Part shown: one piece after another, positions 8,529 through 15,059 of the stretch | How positions within the stretch are numbered: the stretch's first letter is position 1 | Layout of the letters: the number at the start of each line of letters is the position of its first letter | IMG/VR virus record: IMGVR_UViG_3300025889_000130 | Span: 1 to 59,302 of that record | Direction: 5' to 3' (one strand) | Length of the DNA: 59,302 nt | DNA from: a virus | The notes under the pieces: model-generated | What the model was told of the DNA's origin: nothing | Database searches by the model: none | What the model saw: the letters and a program-made list of their open reading frames with translations, nothing else | Position numbers and translations under genes: made by a program

Positions 8529-8973
8529 GTTAATTGCACTATTATTTTTATCTGGCTGCGCCACGCCAAATAACAATATTACAGTTGATAATTTAATTGA
8601 ACAAATAAATGAGATAAATAAGCCAATCGTAGTTGAATCAAATAAAACATATTATCAAGCATACGATGTTAATTACCCGAATGTATCACCTGTTTTTCTA
8701 ACAAAGGATGAAGCGGAGCAATATTCAATTGATAATAATTTTACAGATAATGACTATCCAACTGGACACAATTATATTGTGCGCCCCATTCATCACCGAT
8801 ACGAAATTTATTTAAAAAATGATGCATCTAATGATCTACTCTATGAAAGCAATTCATTTGATATTGCCGAAGAATATGTAGATTTTTATAAAGACTCACA
8901 TAGTGATATGTATATCTACGATTTAATTGAACAAAAATATTTAACAAATAAATATGAACTATTTACCAGATAA
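8512..8973 (+). CDS. Predicted lipoprotein, 153 aa
   Basis: Short basic N-region, hydrophobic core and lipobox LSGC with the acylated Cys at 16 (KLIALLFLSGCATP), a signal-peptidase II site. The mature part is polar, Tyr/Asp/Asn-rich, and appears to hold two related YxAYD.../YEIYL... halves. A surface lipoprotein expressed from an early promoter could act in superinfection exclusion or host-envelope modification (inference). Very similar signal sequence to the gene at 11545. Confidence 0.6.
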   Translation: MQNPNKLIALLFLSGCATPNNNITVDNLIEQINEINKPIVVESNKTYYQAYDVNYPNVSPVFLTKDEAEQYSIDNNFTDNDYPTGHNYIVRPIHHRYEIYLKNDASNDLLYESNSFDIAEEYVDFYKDSHSDMYIYDLIEQKYLTNKYELFTR

Positions 8974-9052
8974 AGTATTTTTACTTGGATGTTCTTTTGT
9001 AATAATTATTTTTATACTTCAATCATGCGGAGTATTAGATAGTTTTAAATAA
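8954..9052 (+). CDS. Very small lipoprotein-like peptide, 32 aa
   Basis: MNYLPDKVFLLGCSFVIIIFILQSCGVLDSFK: hydrophobic stretch ending in LQSC, a plausible lipobox with Cys 25. Overlaps the end of the previous lipoprotein gene by 20 nt. Its size suits a minimal outer-membrane peptide; function unknown. Confidence 0.4.
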   Translation: MNYLPDKVFLLGCSFVIIIFILQSCGVLDSFK

Positions 9053-9070
9053 TCAAATAATCAAATAATC

Positions 9071-9325
9071 ATGCCACACTATTTCACAACCCGTAAACAA
9101 ATAATTATTAAAGATGTACCAGAAGACCAAGCCGACTATTATGCTACGGAAGAAGCATTGATTGATTTTGGCAATGGGGTAGAATATAAAGTTTCTAATT
9201 GGGAACATGAAAGTTCTGAACAAAGTTCTTTCCTTCATTGCCTTGAGCTTCTTGAAAAGGCTAGAGCAATTGAAGTTGTAGATACTCGAACAAAAAGCCC
9301 AGTTTTATTTGAAAATTGCAAATAA
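9071..9325 (+). CDS. Hypothetical protein, 84 aa
   Basis: MPHYFTTRKQIIIKDVPEDQADYYATEEALIDFGNGVEYKVSNWEHES...; acidic, soluble, mixed fold. Follows the lipoprotein genes by 18 nt and precedes a structured non-coding stretch. Not recognised. Confidence 0.5.
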   Translation: MPHYFTTRKQIIIKDVPEDQADYYATEEALIDFGNGVEYKVSNWEHESSEQSSFLHCLELLEKARAIEVVDTRTKSPVLFENCK

Positions 9326-9340
9326 TGAGTTTATAATAAG

Positions 9341-9470
9341 TAGTTGTGGTCTTGCTGGACTACACGAAACTAAATTTCGCTGACGAGCGATGACTCAAAT
9401 ATAGTCGCCCTCTTCCTACCTGTCCCCACAAACTCTCCCCACAGGAAGGGGGCGGCTTCTAATTTTTAAA
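9341..9470 (+). ncRNA. Structured intergenic RNA candidate ending in a strong terminator hairpin
   Basis: No gene fits 9326-9472. In order it holds a hairpin TGTGGTC/GACTACA (9345-9364), a hairpin CGAAA/TTTCG (9365-9379), a short GACT/AGTC pairing, and a long stem from GTCGCCCTCTTCC (9404) to GGAAGGGGGCGGC (9456) with a C-rich loop, followed by TTCTAATTTTT. The last stem is a convincing terminator. Whether the upstream hairpins form a functional RNA or only a structured 3' UTR is open. Confidence 0.4.
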
Positions 9471-9472
9471 AA

Positions 9473-9694
9473 ATGAAATACAAAGCAATATTATACCATA
9501 CAAAATTTTTTGACCCAAATAAAGTAATAACTGATGCTCTCTGGGATGGAAGCACAAAACCAGTCACTCAACCAGCAGACGTAGCTTACTTTCCTACAAA
9601 AAGATATAAAATAGCAGAACAATATTTTTTTGAACAAAAGGAATGGAAACAAGATGGCAATTTCCATATTGAATTTGAAGAAGTCGAAGATTAA
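9473..9694 (+). CDS. Hypothetical protein, 73 aa
   Basis: MKYKAILYHTKFFDPNKVITDALWDGSTKPVTQPADVAYFPTKRYKIAEQYFFEQ... ending EFEEVED. Soluble, aromatic-rich. Starts immediately after the terminator-like stem. Converges with the minus-strand gene at 9691, the two stops overlapping by 4 nt. Confidence 0.5.
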   Translation: MKYKAILYHTKFFDPNKVITDALWDGSTKPVTQPADVAYFPTKRYKIAEQYFFEQKEWKQDGNFHIEFEEVED

Positions 9695-9906
9695 CCCAAC
9701 TTACTCAAATAATCTTTTTCTTTTTCTTGTTCTTTTAATTCGTTTATTTTATTTTGCAGTATAATAATTTTATATATTGATTCCTGGCGAGAATTTAATT
9801 CGTCAATTTGTCTTTGTTGTTTTTCCACAACACAATAGGATACAATATTTAATAAAGTTAATGCGCCAAATAAAAGAGTGATGGTCAGCTTTTTGTATTT
9901 GCTCAT
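9691..9906 (-). CDS. Small membrane protein with coiled coil, 71 aa
   Basis: The frame opens further upstream but the ATG at 9906 gives a clean product: MSKYKKLTITLLFGALTLLNIVSYCVV (one membrane span), then a Gln/Glu/Lys-rich helix. Minus strand among plus genes; a TATAATATAATA stretch just upstream could serve as a promoter in either direction. Function unknown. Confidence 0.45.
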   Translation of the reverse strand: MSKYKKLTITLLFGALTLLNIVSYCVVEKQQRQIDELNSRQESIYKIIILQNKINELKEQEKEKDYLSKLG

Positions 9907-9935
9907 ATAATATAATACACATTTTTGTAAGGTTA

Positions 9936-10319
9936 ATGAACCTGCGCCAAATAAACAGATTAATCGATATTGCCCAAGGGATAAGCATTGATAAACAAAT
10001 AAACAAAAGAACAAGGCATTATGCTTTTATATTAAATAAGAATAAAATAATTAGTATTGGAACAAACAGTTTAAAGACTCATCCAAAAGTAATAAAATAT
10101 AATTATCATAAAAATGCTGGCATACATGCTGAGTTGGCGGCAATAATTAAAAGTGGCACTTTATTTCACAAAAATAATAAGATGATTACATTTAGGTTCG
10201 ATAATTCTGGCAACCTTAATATTGGCAAACCCTGTCCTTCCTGCCAAAAATTGATTTCATCGCTAGGCTTTAAAGAGATCTGGTACTCGCAATCTTCAGG
10301 GAATTTTCAAAAATTTTAA
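9936..10319 (+). CDS. Zinc-dependent nucleoside/nucleotide deaminase-like protein
   Basis: 127 aa. Cytidine-deaminase-fold zinc signature: H64-A65-E66 (AGIHAELAAI) and P99-C100-P101-S102-C103. His and the two Cys would bind Zn and Glu66 would shuttle protons. The YAFILNKNKIISIGTNS strand pair before it is typical of the fold. Substrate cannot be read; free nucleotides, tRNA or DNA are possible. It is shorter than classical dCMP deaminases, and no allosteric region is visible. Confidence 0.7.
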   Translation: MNLRQINRLIDIAQGISIDKQINKRTRHYAFILNKNKIISIGTNSLKTHPKVIKYNYHKNAGIHAELAAIIKSGTLFHKNNKMITFRFDNSGNLNIGKPCPSCQKLISSLGFKEIWYSQSSGNFQKF

Positions 10320-10327
10320 AAAAAATC

Positions 10328-10355
10328 TTGACCTCCGTCGATTTTCTGTCATTCT
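10328..10355 (+). promoter_or_regulatory. Early promoter, near-leaderless type
   Basis: TTGACC (10328-10333), 16-bp spacer with TTTTCTGT, CATTCT (10350-10355). The ATG follows after only GGAGTC. Confidence 0.65.
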
Positions 10356-10361
10356 GGAGTC

Positions 10362-10667
10362 ATGAAAAATTACGAAGTTACCATTAATCATGACATTTAC
10401 CACACTTACGTTGTCTCCGCAGAAAGCGTAGATGATGCCGAAGACAAGGCTATGTCTGGAGAGTATGAGTATATCAACTCGATTGAGTGCGACAGTTCGC
10501 ACATTGTCCAATGCGTAGAGTCGGTTGCACCTGCATCTTCCAACATCAAAATGACTAAAGAGCAAATGAACGAAAAAATTCGTGCGATCATCGTTAGTCA
10601 TCTATATAATTCTGAATTAGATGAAAAAAGCGCAGCAGAAGCAAAATTCATTCTTGACAACCTTTAA
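10362..10667 (+). CDS. Hypothetical protein, 101 aa (weak DpnD/PcfM-like N-terminus)
   Basis: MKNYEVTINHDIYHTYVVSAESVDDAEDKAMSGEYEYINSIECDSSHIVQ: strand-strand-helix pattern with VSAESVDDAEDKA, as in small DpnD/PcfM-like domains; the remainder is a helical EQMNEKIRAIIVSHLYNSELDEKSAAEAKFIL tail. The domain likeness is from memory and weak. The start is fixed by the promoter 6 nt upstream. Confidence 0.5.
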   Translation: MKNYEVTINHDIYHTYVVSAESVDDAEDKAMSGEYEYINSIECDSSHIVQCVESVAPASSNIKMTKEQMNEKIRAIIVSHLYNSELDEKSAAEAKFILDNL

Positions 10668-10679
10668 TATATTAATTTA

Positions 10680-10844
10680 ATGAAAATATCTGAATTAGTA
10701 GCTCAACTCATTGAACATCATTGCGAAATAGAAATAGAAGATTTATCTCGCATAGATAATTTAATTGAACAAGAAATTGTAGAAAGCAACTGTAGGCAAG
10801 CCAGGGAAAATTATTATTTAAATACTAATGGAGGATCAAAATAA
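10680..10844 (+). CDS. Small hypothetical protein, 54 aa
   Basis: MKISELVAQLIEHHCEIEIEDLSRIDNLIEQEIVES...; acidic helical peptide, 12 nt after the previous gene, so probably cotranscribed. Its last codons contain the GGAGG that serves the following gene. Not recognised. Confidence 0.45.
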   Translation: MKISELVAQLIEHHCEIEIEDLSRIDNLIEQEIVESNCRQARENYYLNTNGGSK

Positions 10845-10845
10845 C

Positions 10846-11106
10846 ATGAAAATTCCACTTAATATAATTAATCGCATCAAAGACGAGCATCTTTCTAAAA
10901 TAAAAGAAATTGAATCAAATAAACAATTAGATGGAGAGACAGACTTCTGGGAAGACGTACCATTCCAAAATAAAACTTTTGCTTTTAATACAAAAAAATA
11001 CAAAAATACTTGGAAATGTATTGGATTTATTTTAAAAGAAGATTTTGATCCTTGGGGAACCCATGAGATAGAAACACAAGAAATTTTTGAATATAAAACT
11101 GCTTAA
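10846..11106 (+). CDS. Hypothetical protein, 86 aa
   Basis: Two candidate starts exist, 10828 and 10846; GGAGG at 10830-10834 favours 10846 (MKIPLNIINRIKDEHLSKIKEIES...). The protein has a helical N-terminus and a YKNTWKCIGFILKEDFDPWG segment. No family recognised. Lies in a compact run of genes from 10362 to 11510. Confidence 0.5.
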   Translation: MKIPLNIINRIKDEHLSKIKEIESNKQLDGETDFWEDVPFQNKTFAFNTKKYKNTWKCIGFILKEDFDPWGTHEIETQEIFEYKTA

Positions 11107-11108
11107 TA

Positions 11109-11510
11109 ATGAAGACAATCAAAGAAATAGTATCCGAGACCATTGAGTATATTAAGTCAACACCAAAGGCTTACGATACGGAAAAAGGCCAATGTCTATA
11201 CACCAAAATTATTGATGGCAAAAAATGTCATTGTGCAGTCGGGCGTTGTTTGCTGGAAGATTTTCAGCAAGAAGATTGGGAGCATAATGGATTCGGAATC
11301 CAATCTTTTACAAAAGAAAATCCAGAAATGCCACTAGATTCGATTCTAAAAGAAGAATATAGAGGCCATGGTCGTTATTTCTGGGAGGACTTGCAAGACC
11401 TTCACGATGATGTAGATAACTTATACTTCGAGGAAAATGAGCAGGGAGGTCGGGATTTGACTAAAAAAGGCCACATCTATGCGGAGTCAATTAATCTCGA
11501 ATATTCTTGA
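11109..11510 (+). CDS. Hypothetical protein, 133 aa
   Basis: MKTIKEIVSETIEYIKSTPKAYDTEKGQCLYTKIIDGKKCHCAVGRCL... with a CxCxxGxC-like patch at about residues 40-47 (CHCAVGRC) and a later FWEDLQDLHDDVDNLY segment. Two-nucleotide gap to the previous gene indicates one transcript. The motif C-A-V-G-R-C resembles a short family of phage proteins of unknown role; I cannot name it. Confidence 0.55.
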   Translation: MKTIKEIVSETIEYIKSTPKAYDTEKGQCLYTKIIDGKKCHCAVGRCLLEDFQQEDWEHNGFGIQSFTKENPEMPLDSILKEEYRGHGRYFWEDLQDLHDDVDNLYFEENEQGGRDLTKKGHIYAESINLEYS

Positions 11511-11535
11511 CTCCAAATAAATAATGTGGTAATAT
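11507..11535 (+). promoter_or_regulatory. Promoter for the 11545 lipoprotein gene
   Basis: TTGACT (11507-11512) overlaps the preceding stop codon; 17-bp spacer; TAATAT (11530-11535); ATG 9 nt on. Confidence 0.6.
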
Positions 11536-11544
11536 ATACCAATA

Positions 11545-11787
11545 ATGAAATACTTAATAATGTTACTTTTTCTATCAGGGTGCGCCACAAATAATGTGGC
11601 CCGAATTAATCAATTGCAAATAAATAATAATAAAATAACCCAGGACGATGTTGGTTACAATGATCTGCACCATCGACTCAAAGCTGAAGAGTTGGGCATC
11701 TCATACGTTGACTACCTCCATCTTGTCAACAATAACAAATTGTCAGTACAGCAATCTTATTTTAAATTGAGGCATACAAACAATTAA
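11545..11787 (+). CDS. Predicted small lipoprotein, 80 aa
   Basis: MKYLIMLLFLSGCATNN: a short signal with lipobox LSGC, acylated Cys 13, almost the same core as the lipoprotein at 8512. The mature peptide is polar and ends KLSVQQSYFKLRHTNN. Size fits an outer-membrane spanin-type or exclusion lipoprotein; neither is proven. Own promoter directly upstream. Confidence 0.55.
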   Translation: MKYLIMLLFLSGCATNNVARINQLQINNNKITQDDVGYNDLHHRLKAEELGISYVDYLHLVNNNKLSVQQSYFKLRHTNN

Positions 11788-11794
11788 AAAGTCC

Positions 11795-11822
11795 TTGACC
11801 AAATCTAAAAATTGGTCATACT
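11795..11822 (+). promoter_or_regulatory. Early promoter, near-leaderless type
   Basis: TTGACC (11795-11800), 16-bp spacer, CATACT (11817-11822), then TACAGC and ATG at 11829. Confidence 0.65.
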
Positions 11823-11828
11823 TACAGC

Positions 11829-12059
11829 ATGAATAATAAAGAAATGATTGAAATCAAACTTGGACAAACCGCTGCTGAAGTTGCCAATCTTATTGATGAA
11901 TACTTCGACCATCTTAATGAAAGCGAATTTATCAAAGAGAGCATTCAATGGGCTAGAATTTCAATGGAATTTCACATTACTCGAAACGAGCTTGAAAAAG
12001 CACTTTACGAAACAAGAAAATGTCGGGATACAATTCTCGAATACATTATGGATGTGTAA
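11829..12059 (+). CDS. Hypothetical protein, 76 aa
   Basis: MNNKEMIEIKLGQTAAEVANLIDEYFDHLNESEFIKESIQWARISMEFHITRNELEKALYETRK...; fully helical and acidic. Start set by the promoter 6 nt upstream. An overlapping frame from 11848 is discarded because it lacks a promoter-linked start and has a less natural composition. Confidence 0.55.
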   Translation: MNNKEMIEIKLGQTAAEVANLIDEYFDHLNESEFIKESIQWARISMEFHITRNELEKALYETRKCRDTILEYIMDV

Positions 12060-12067
12060 AATAATAT

Positions 12068-12265
12068 GTGTCCTTTCGCCCTACATTTGACCAAATAAAA
12101 AATTTAATACAAATATCTAAAGTAGGAAATCGTTACGAAATAGATTTTATAGGAGGACAATGTATAAGTGGCAAGAATTTCTTTTATATATCAGATCAAA
12201 TAAGATTAAGATTTGATTTAGAAATAACACCACTACAATTAAAAAAAATATTTGAGGACAAATGA
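12068..12265 (+). CDS. Hypothetical protein, 65 aa, GTG start
   Basis: MSFRPTFDQIKNLIQISKVGNRYEIDFIGGQCISGKNFFYISDQIRLRFDLEITPLQLKKIFEDK, from a GTG start. The TGA stop ends at the base before the first nucleotide of tRNA-Leu, so the gene and tRNA share one transcript and the tRNA 5' end must be freed by processing. Function unknown. Confidence 0.4.
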   Translation: MSFRPTFDQIKNLIQISKVGNRYEIDFIGGQCISGKNFFYISDQIRLRFDLEITPLQLKKIFEDK

Positions 12266-12352
12266 GTCGAGGTGTCCAAATCGGTAAAGGAACAAGTCTT
12301 AAAAACTTGCGCTCGAAAGAGCTTACGGGTTCGAGTCCCGTTCTCGACACCA
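12266..12352 (+). tRNA. tRNA-Leu (anticodon TAA)
   Basis: Acceptor GTCGAGG pairs with TCTCGAC; anticodon stem CAAGT/ACTTG with loop CTTAAAA gives anticodon TAA (reads UUA); a long class-II variable arm (CGCTCGAAAGAGC) confirms Leu; T-arm ACGGG-TTCGAGT-CCCGT; CCA is encoded. UUA is a favoured codon in this AT-rich genome. Confidence 0.95.
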
Positions 12353-12353
12353 T

Positions 12354-12968
12354 TTAACTTTTTCTCCTACAATAACTATCAGTTTGACTATGGCAGTTAG
12401 GGCATAAGAACCTTAAGTTTTCCAATCGGTTATCAAAATTATCCCCATTAATATGATCCAAGTGCAAAGAAAGTTTTTTGTTGTTCCATTCTGTTATTCC
12501 GCAAGATTCACACTTGTATGTCTTTAAGTTATATTTAAGAATTTTCTTTTTTAAGTTGCCTGTGCCTAATAAACCATTTTTAACAAAAGCTTCTTCAATA
12601 GGTATCTCATTAGCCTTAGCTGTTAAGTGAGCGCCTTTGCCATGAGCTTTCCCAGCAAAATGACCAGTATCAATATCAAGCTCTTTAATCCTTGCATGAA
12701 AAGTTCTATAATTCCCCCCAGATGGATGAACGCCGAACTTCTTTAATGCTTCTCTAATTGAATTGCTATTTTTAACAATCTCAATAAATTCTTTGTCACT
12801 AATTTTAAAATTTTTATTTCGTCCTTTTAATTTTGATTTATTAACTTTACCATGATACCAATCACGAACAGTCGTCCTTGGCACATTAATCATCTTGGAT
12901 ATCTCAGTAACAGTATAGCCTTGATTCTTTAACTTAATAACTTTATTGTATAATTCTTCTTTTGCCAT
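12354..12968 (-). CDS. HNH endonuclease with N-terminal helix-turn-helix
   Basis: 204 aa. Residues 15-40 (YTVTEISKMINVPRTTVRDWYHGK) form a helix-turn-helix for DNA recognition. A central segment (SIREALKKFGVHPSGGNYRTFHARIKEL) repeats a similar helical DNA-binding pattern. The C-terminal zinc-HNH domain has C153-x2-C156, HLDH (169-172), N in GDNFDNRLENL, and C189-x2-C192. Its stop codon is one base from the CCA end of tRNA-Leu and its start is just before a tRNA remnant, the typical position of a mobile homing endonuclease in a phage tRNA cluster. Confidence 0.85.
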   Translation of the reverse strand: MAKEELYNKVIKLKNQGYTVTEISKMINVPRTTVRDWYHGKVNKSKLKGRNKNFKISDKEFIEIVKNSNSIREALKKFGVHPSGGNYRTFHARIKELDIDTGHFAGKAHGKGAHLTAKANEIPIEEAFVKNGLLGTGNLKKKILKYNLKTYKCESCGITEWNNKKLSLHLDHINGDNFDNRLENLRFLCPNCHSQTDSYCRRKS

Positions 12969-12980
12969 ATAAATATATAC

Positions 12981-13008
12981 ACTTAGATGGCGGAATTGGG
13001 AGACGCAA
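12981..13008 (+). pseudogene. Truncated tRNA-Leu-like 5' fragment
   Basis: CTTAGATGGCGGAATTGGGA followed by GACGC matches the acceptor-5' and D-arm part of bacterial tRNA-Leu genes (pattern GATGGCGGAATTGG-AGACGC), but no anticodon arm follows; the intact CAT-anticodon tRNA starts 5 nt later. It reads as a relic left when part of a tRNA gene was deleted. Confidence 0.55.
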
Positions 13009-13012
13009 ATAA

Positions 13013-13090
13013 GGACCGTTAGCTCAATTTGGTTAGAGCAGCATTCTCATAAAGTGCGGGTTGAGAGTTCGAGCCTCTCACGGTCCACCA
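13013..13090 (+). tRNA. tRNA with CAT anticodon (Met or lysidine-modified Ile)
   Basis: Acceptor GGACCGT/ACGGTCC, D-arm AGCTCAATTTGGTTAGAGC, anticodon stem GCATT/AGTGC with loop CTCATAA (anticodon CAT), T-arm TGAGAG-TTCGAGC-CTCTCA, encoded CCA. CAT can be Met or Ile-AUA after lysidine modification; the sequence alone does not decide. First pair G-C means it is not an initiator with mismatched end. Confidence 0.93.
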
Positions 13091-13222
13091 TTTTTACCAC
13101 CATCAAATAAACAAATAATCAAATAAATAAATAATACAGTATAGTATAAGATATATGATAAGAAAAACATAAGAAAATATATTAATTAAAAATGTTTTTA
13201 AAAAATTAAGACCAATAGCGTT

Positions 13223-13255
13223 TTGGCACGCTGGCCGCTGCCCGCCCCGTGCCAA
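13223..13255 (+). repeat. 33-nt GC-rich hairpin repeat, copy 1
   Basis: Arms TTGGCACG and CGTGCCAA (8-bp perfect stem) enclose a 17-nt loop CTGGCCGCTGCCCGCCC. First of 15 copies between here and 27.3 kb. Confidence 0.9.
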
Positions 13256-13295
13256 TCTGCAAGAAAAAAGTTTTTTGATTTTTTGGCAAAAAGAG

Positions 13296-13323
13296 TTGAC
13301 TTCACCGCCATTTTCCCCATTAT
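13296..13323 (+). promoter_or_regulatory. Early promoter, near-leaderless type
   Basis: TTGACT (13296-13301), N16, CATTAT (13318-13323); ATG at 13331 after 7 nt. Confidence 0.65.
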
Positions 13324-13330
13324 GGAATAC

Positions 13331-13729
13331 ATGATTAACCAACCTTACCTTTCCTTCCCAGCCCAAATTCAACGGGGCAATCTATCTAACGTCTTCCTGC
13401 CAAACAAGCCGTTCAACGTGTATATCGTTCGCGCCCGCTACGACAACCGAGATGCATTCGTTGGCTGCTCCTATTCTCCTGTGGCTCGCTGCAAAACTCT
13501 GGGTTACGCCATTTTGAAGGCAAAAGAATTGGCTGAAAAGCTGTATGACGATTACAATGAAATCGACATGGATGACCCGCACATCGAAATCCGCTTCCAC
13601 CCTGACCACAAATTTCCTGTTAGTAAATCTCAGAAAAAGCGTGAAATGTGGGCTGGAGCTGTTGTTTCGGGCAGCGGCAAAGTTAGCCTTATCCCTCCAA
13701 TGTCAGGAGACGAAGGAATCCCATTTTAA
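13331..13729 (+). CDS. Hypothetical protein, 132 aa
   Basis: The frame is open back through the hairpin repeat and promoter; the ATG at 13331, which opens ATGATTAAC like its neighbours, is the functional start. Product MINQPYLSFPAQIQRGNLSNVFLPNKPFNVYIVRARYDNRDAFVGCSYS... has a YIVRARYDNRDAFVGC strand and an alternating Ala/Leu helix (YAILKAKELAEKLYDDY). Function unknown. GC content and codon choice are higher than in the left arm, as in the next few cassettes. Confidence 0.6.
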   Translation: MINQPYLSFPAQIQRGNLSNVFLPNKPFNVYIVRARYDNRDAFVGCSYSPVARCKTLGYAILKAKELAEKLYDDYNEIDMDDPHIEIRFHPDHKFPVSKSQKKREMWAGAVVSGSGKVSLIPPMSGDEGIPF

Positions 13730-13765
13730 CCCAAACCAAAAACCATTACGTATTCGGAGGATAAC

Positions 13766-14017
13766 ATGAAAACATTATTAACAATTATTACAAATTCTGG
13801 TTACATGACCCATGACCAACTCAAAGAAGTGAAGGAGGCATTTCCGAATATGCAAGTCGTTCTCCTTTGGGGGCAGAGGGCAAGGCAAATGGTTGCGGTG
13901 AAGTATGCAGAGGGGATGATAGCGGAAGGTGAAGAGGAGGGTGACTACATTCGCTCAGTCTTCTTTGATGTCGCCACATATGACAAGCTTGTCGATGTCT
14001 TCAACATCTGCGGCTAA
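13766..14017 (+). CDS. Hypothetical protein, 83 aa
   Basis: Strong Shine-Dalgarno GGAGG 7 nt before the ATG. MKTLLTIITNSGYMTHDQLKEVKEAFPNMQVVLLWGQRARQMVAVKYAEGM..., small alpha/beta protein. 36 nt after the previous gene, no promoter between, so second gene of that cassette. Followed by a perfect palindrome. Confidence 0.6.
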   Translation: MKTLLTIITNSGYMTHDQLKEVKEAFPNMQVVLLWGQRARQMVAVKYAEGMIAEGEEEGDYIRSVFFDVATYDKLVDVFNICG

Positions 14018-14020
14018 TGG

Positions 14021-14040
14021 ATTGGGGAATATTCCCCAAT
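14021..14040 (+). repeat. Palindrome TTGGGGAATATTCCCCAA, copy 1
   Basis: 20-bp perfect palindrome including flanking A/T, 3 nt after a stop codon. In RNA it folds as a TTGGGG/CCCCAA stem with a 6-nt loop. Six copies exist in the window, all beside gene ends. Confidence 0.85.
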
Positions 14041-14054
14041 CTTCCCGTAGTGTT

Positions 14055-14087
14055 TTGGCACGCTGCCCGCTGCCCGCCCCGTGCCAA
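14055..14087 (+). repeat. 33-nt hairpin repeat, copy 2
   Basis: Same 8-bp arms as copy 1; loop CTGCCCGCTGCCCGCCC. Confidence 0.9.
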
Positions 14088-14128
14088 TTTGCAAGAAAAA
14101 AGTTTTTTGATTTTTTGCGAAAAAGTTG

Positions 14129-14156
14129 TTGACCTAAAAGGATTTTCTGTCATTAT
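14129..14156 (+). promoter_or_regulatory. Early promoter for GP88-like gene 1
   Basis: TTGACC (14129-14134), N16 with TTTTCTGT, CATTAT (14151-14156); TGGAGC then ATG at 14163. Confidence 0.65.
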
Positions 14157-14162
14157 TGGAGC

Positions 14163-14936
14163 ATGATTAACTTACTAAGCGACCCTTCAAAGATGCCCTG
14201 CAAGGGCTTTAACATTCCAGCAATGAAATTCTGCCCCGCTGCCAAGCTGGTCATGAACCTCTACAAAAAAGCGAAAAAAGAGTTGTCAAAGCTCATTTGC
14301 TCTTCGTGCTATGCTTGTAAGGGGATGTATTTGTTCCCCAACGTTCGGGACTCGTTGCAAAAAAAGGCTGAATTTGTCTTGCAATCTATTCGGGAAGACA
14401 ACGGGGACACGTTTGTCAAAGAGATGTGCGACCAAATTGAAAAAGCTTACTTCAAGAAAGGCGAAAAGAAAAAGCTGAAGAATCTAGACACGAATCTTTT
14501 TCGAGTCCATGATTCAGGCGACCTTTTCAACCCTGCCTATATTGATTGCTGGGTTAGGATTGCGAAGAATTTTCCAACCATTAACTTCTGGGTTCCAACT
14601 CGCGAACACGTTCGGGAAGAACAACTTCCCCACCTGCGCAAACTTGCGGAACTTCCCAATGTTGTTGTTCGCCCTTCCGCATTGGAACTGGATGAACCTG
14701 CGCCACAAGTCGAAGGCCTCGACGGAGGCACCGCAGTTTATACCGATGAAGCCAAGGCCAAGGCCGATGGACACATGATTTGCCCCGCCACCATTCACGC
14801 CCATCGCCTGGGAAGGAAGGGTTGGAAGGCACTGCCACAAAAGGAGCGAGCAAGGTTGGCGAGTTGTGCTGGTAACAACTGCACTGCCTGCTTTCTTAAA
14901 TGTTCAAAAAAACCAAAAGCCTATATGGCTCATTAA
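14163..14936 (+). CDS. GP88-like Cys-rich phage protein, copy 1
   Basis: 257 aa. Resembles the phage 'gene product 88' family: FRVHDSGDLFNPAYIDCWVRIAKNFP (113-138), FWVPTRE (142-148), VVVRPSALELDEP, and a C-terminal Cys cluster C235, C240, C243, C247. A second cluster, C46-x2-C49-x2-C52, follows C24, suggesting Zn or Fe-S binding. The biochemical role of the family is not established to my knowledge. A near copy sits at 22217, and both are followed by the same hydrophobic micro-ORF and the same hairpin. GP88 naming is from memory of the motif. Confidence 0.65.
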   Translation: MINLLSDPSKMPCKGFNIPAMKFCPAAKLVMNLYKKAKKELSKLICSSCYACKGMYLFPNVRDSLQKKAEFVLQSIREDNGDTFVKEMCDQIEKAYFKKGEKKKLKNLDTNLFRVHDSGDLFNPAYIDCWVRIAKNFPTINFWVPTREHVREEQLPHLRKLAELPNVVVRPSALELDEPAPQVEGLDGGTAVYTDEAKAKADGHMICPATIHAHRLGRKGWKALPQKERARLASCAGNNCTACFLKCSKKPKAYMAH

Positions 14937-14948
14937 AAAAGAATACAA

Positions 14949-15002
14949 ATGCTACTAGGAGTCCTACTTATATGTTTTATCATAGGAGCCTCTTTTCTTT
15001 AG
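14949..15002 (+). CDS. 17-codon hydrophobic micropeptide, copy 1
   Basis: MLLGVLLICFIIGASFL, one membrane-length hydrophobic peptide starting 12 nt after the GP88-like stop. The second copy at 23003 reads MLSGILLICFIIGATFL: four codon positions change the protein only conservatively (V/I, S/T, L/S) and one is silent (GGA/GGT), with frame, start and stop kept. That pattern argues for real translation. It may insert in the inner membrane; partner could be the Cys-rich protein. Confidence 0.5.
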   Translation: MLLGVLLICFIIGASFL

Positions 15003-15026
15003 GCTCTACGGTTCGCGTGCTAATTT

Positions 15027-15059
15027 TTGGCACGCTAGCCGCTGCCCGCCCCGTGCCAA
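15027..15059 (+). repeat. 33-nt hairpin repeat, copy 3
   Basis: Arms intact; loop begins CTAGCCGCTG, the same variant as copy 9 after the second GP88-like gene. Confidence 0.9.

Noticed and set aside
9360-9405. Hammerhead ribozyme (CGAAAC and CTGACGAG both present)
   Set aside because: For any permutation, stem II next to GAAA and CTGANGA must pair; only the first C-G pair forms, and no cleavage-site stem I/III arrangement fits.
12068-12090. ATG at 12066 or frame from 11848 as an alternative gene
   Set aside because: The alternative frame ends at 12090 and lacks a promoter-linked start; the GTG frame continues sensibly to the tRNA.
13103-13372. Minus-strand hydrophobic frame over the AT-rich spacer and hairpin
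   Set aside because: Phe/Ile/Tyr-rich translation typical of AT-rich DNA; crosses the hairpin and promoter.
14514-14853. Long minus-strand open frames inside the GP88-like gene (also 22501-22907 and 16821-17177)
   Set aside because: They are antisense shadows of GC-richer plus-strand genes, have no promoter or ribosome site and unnatural composition.
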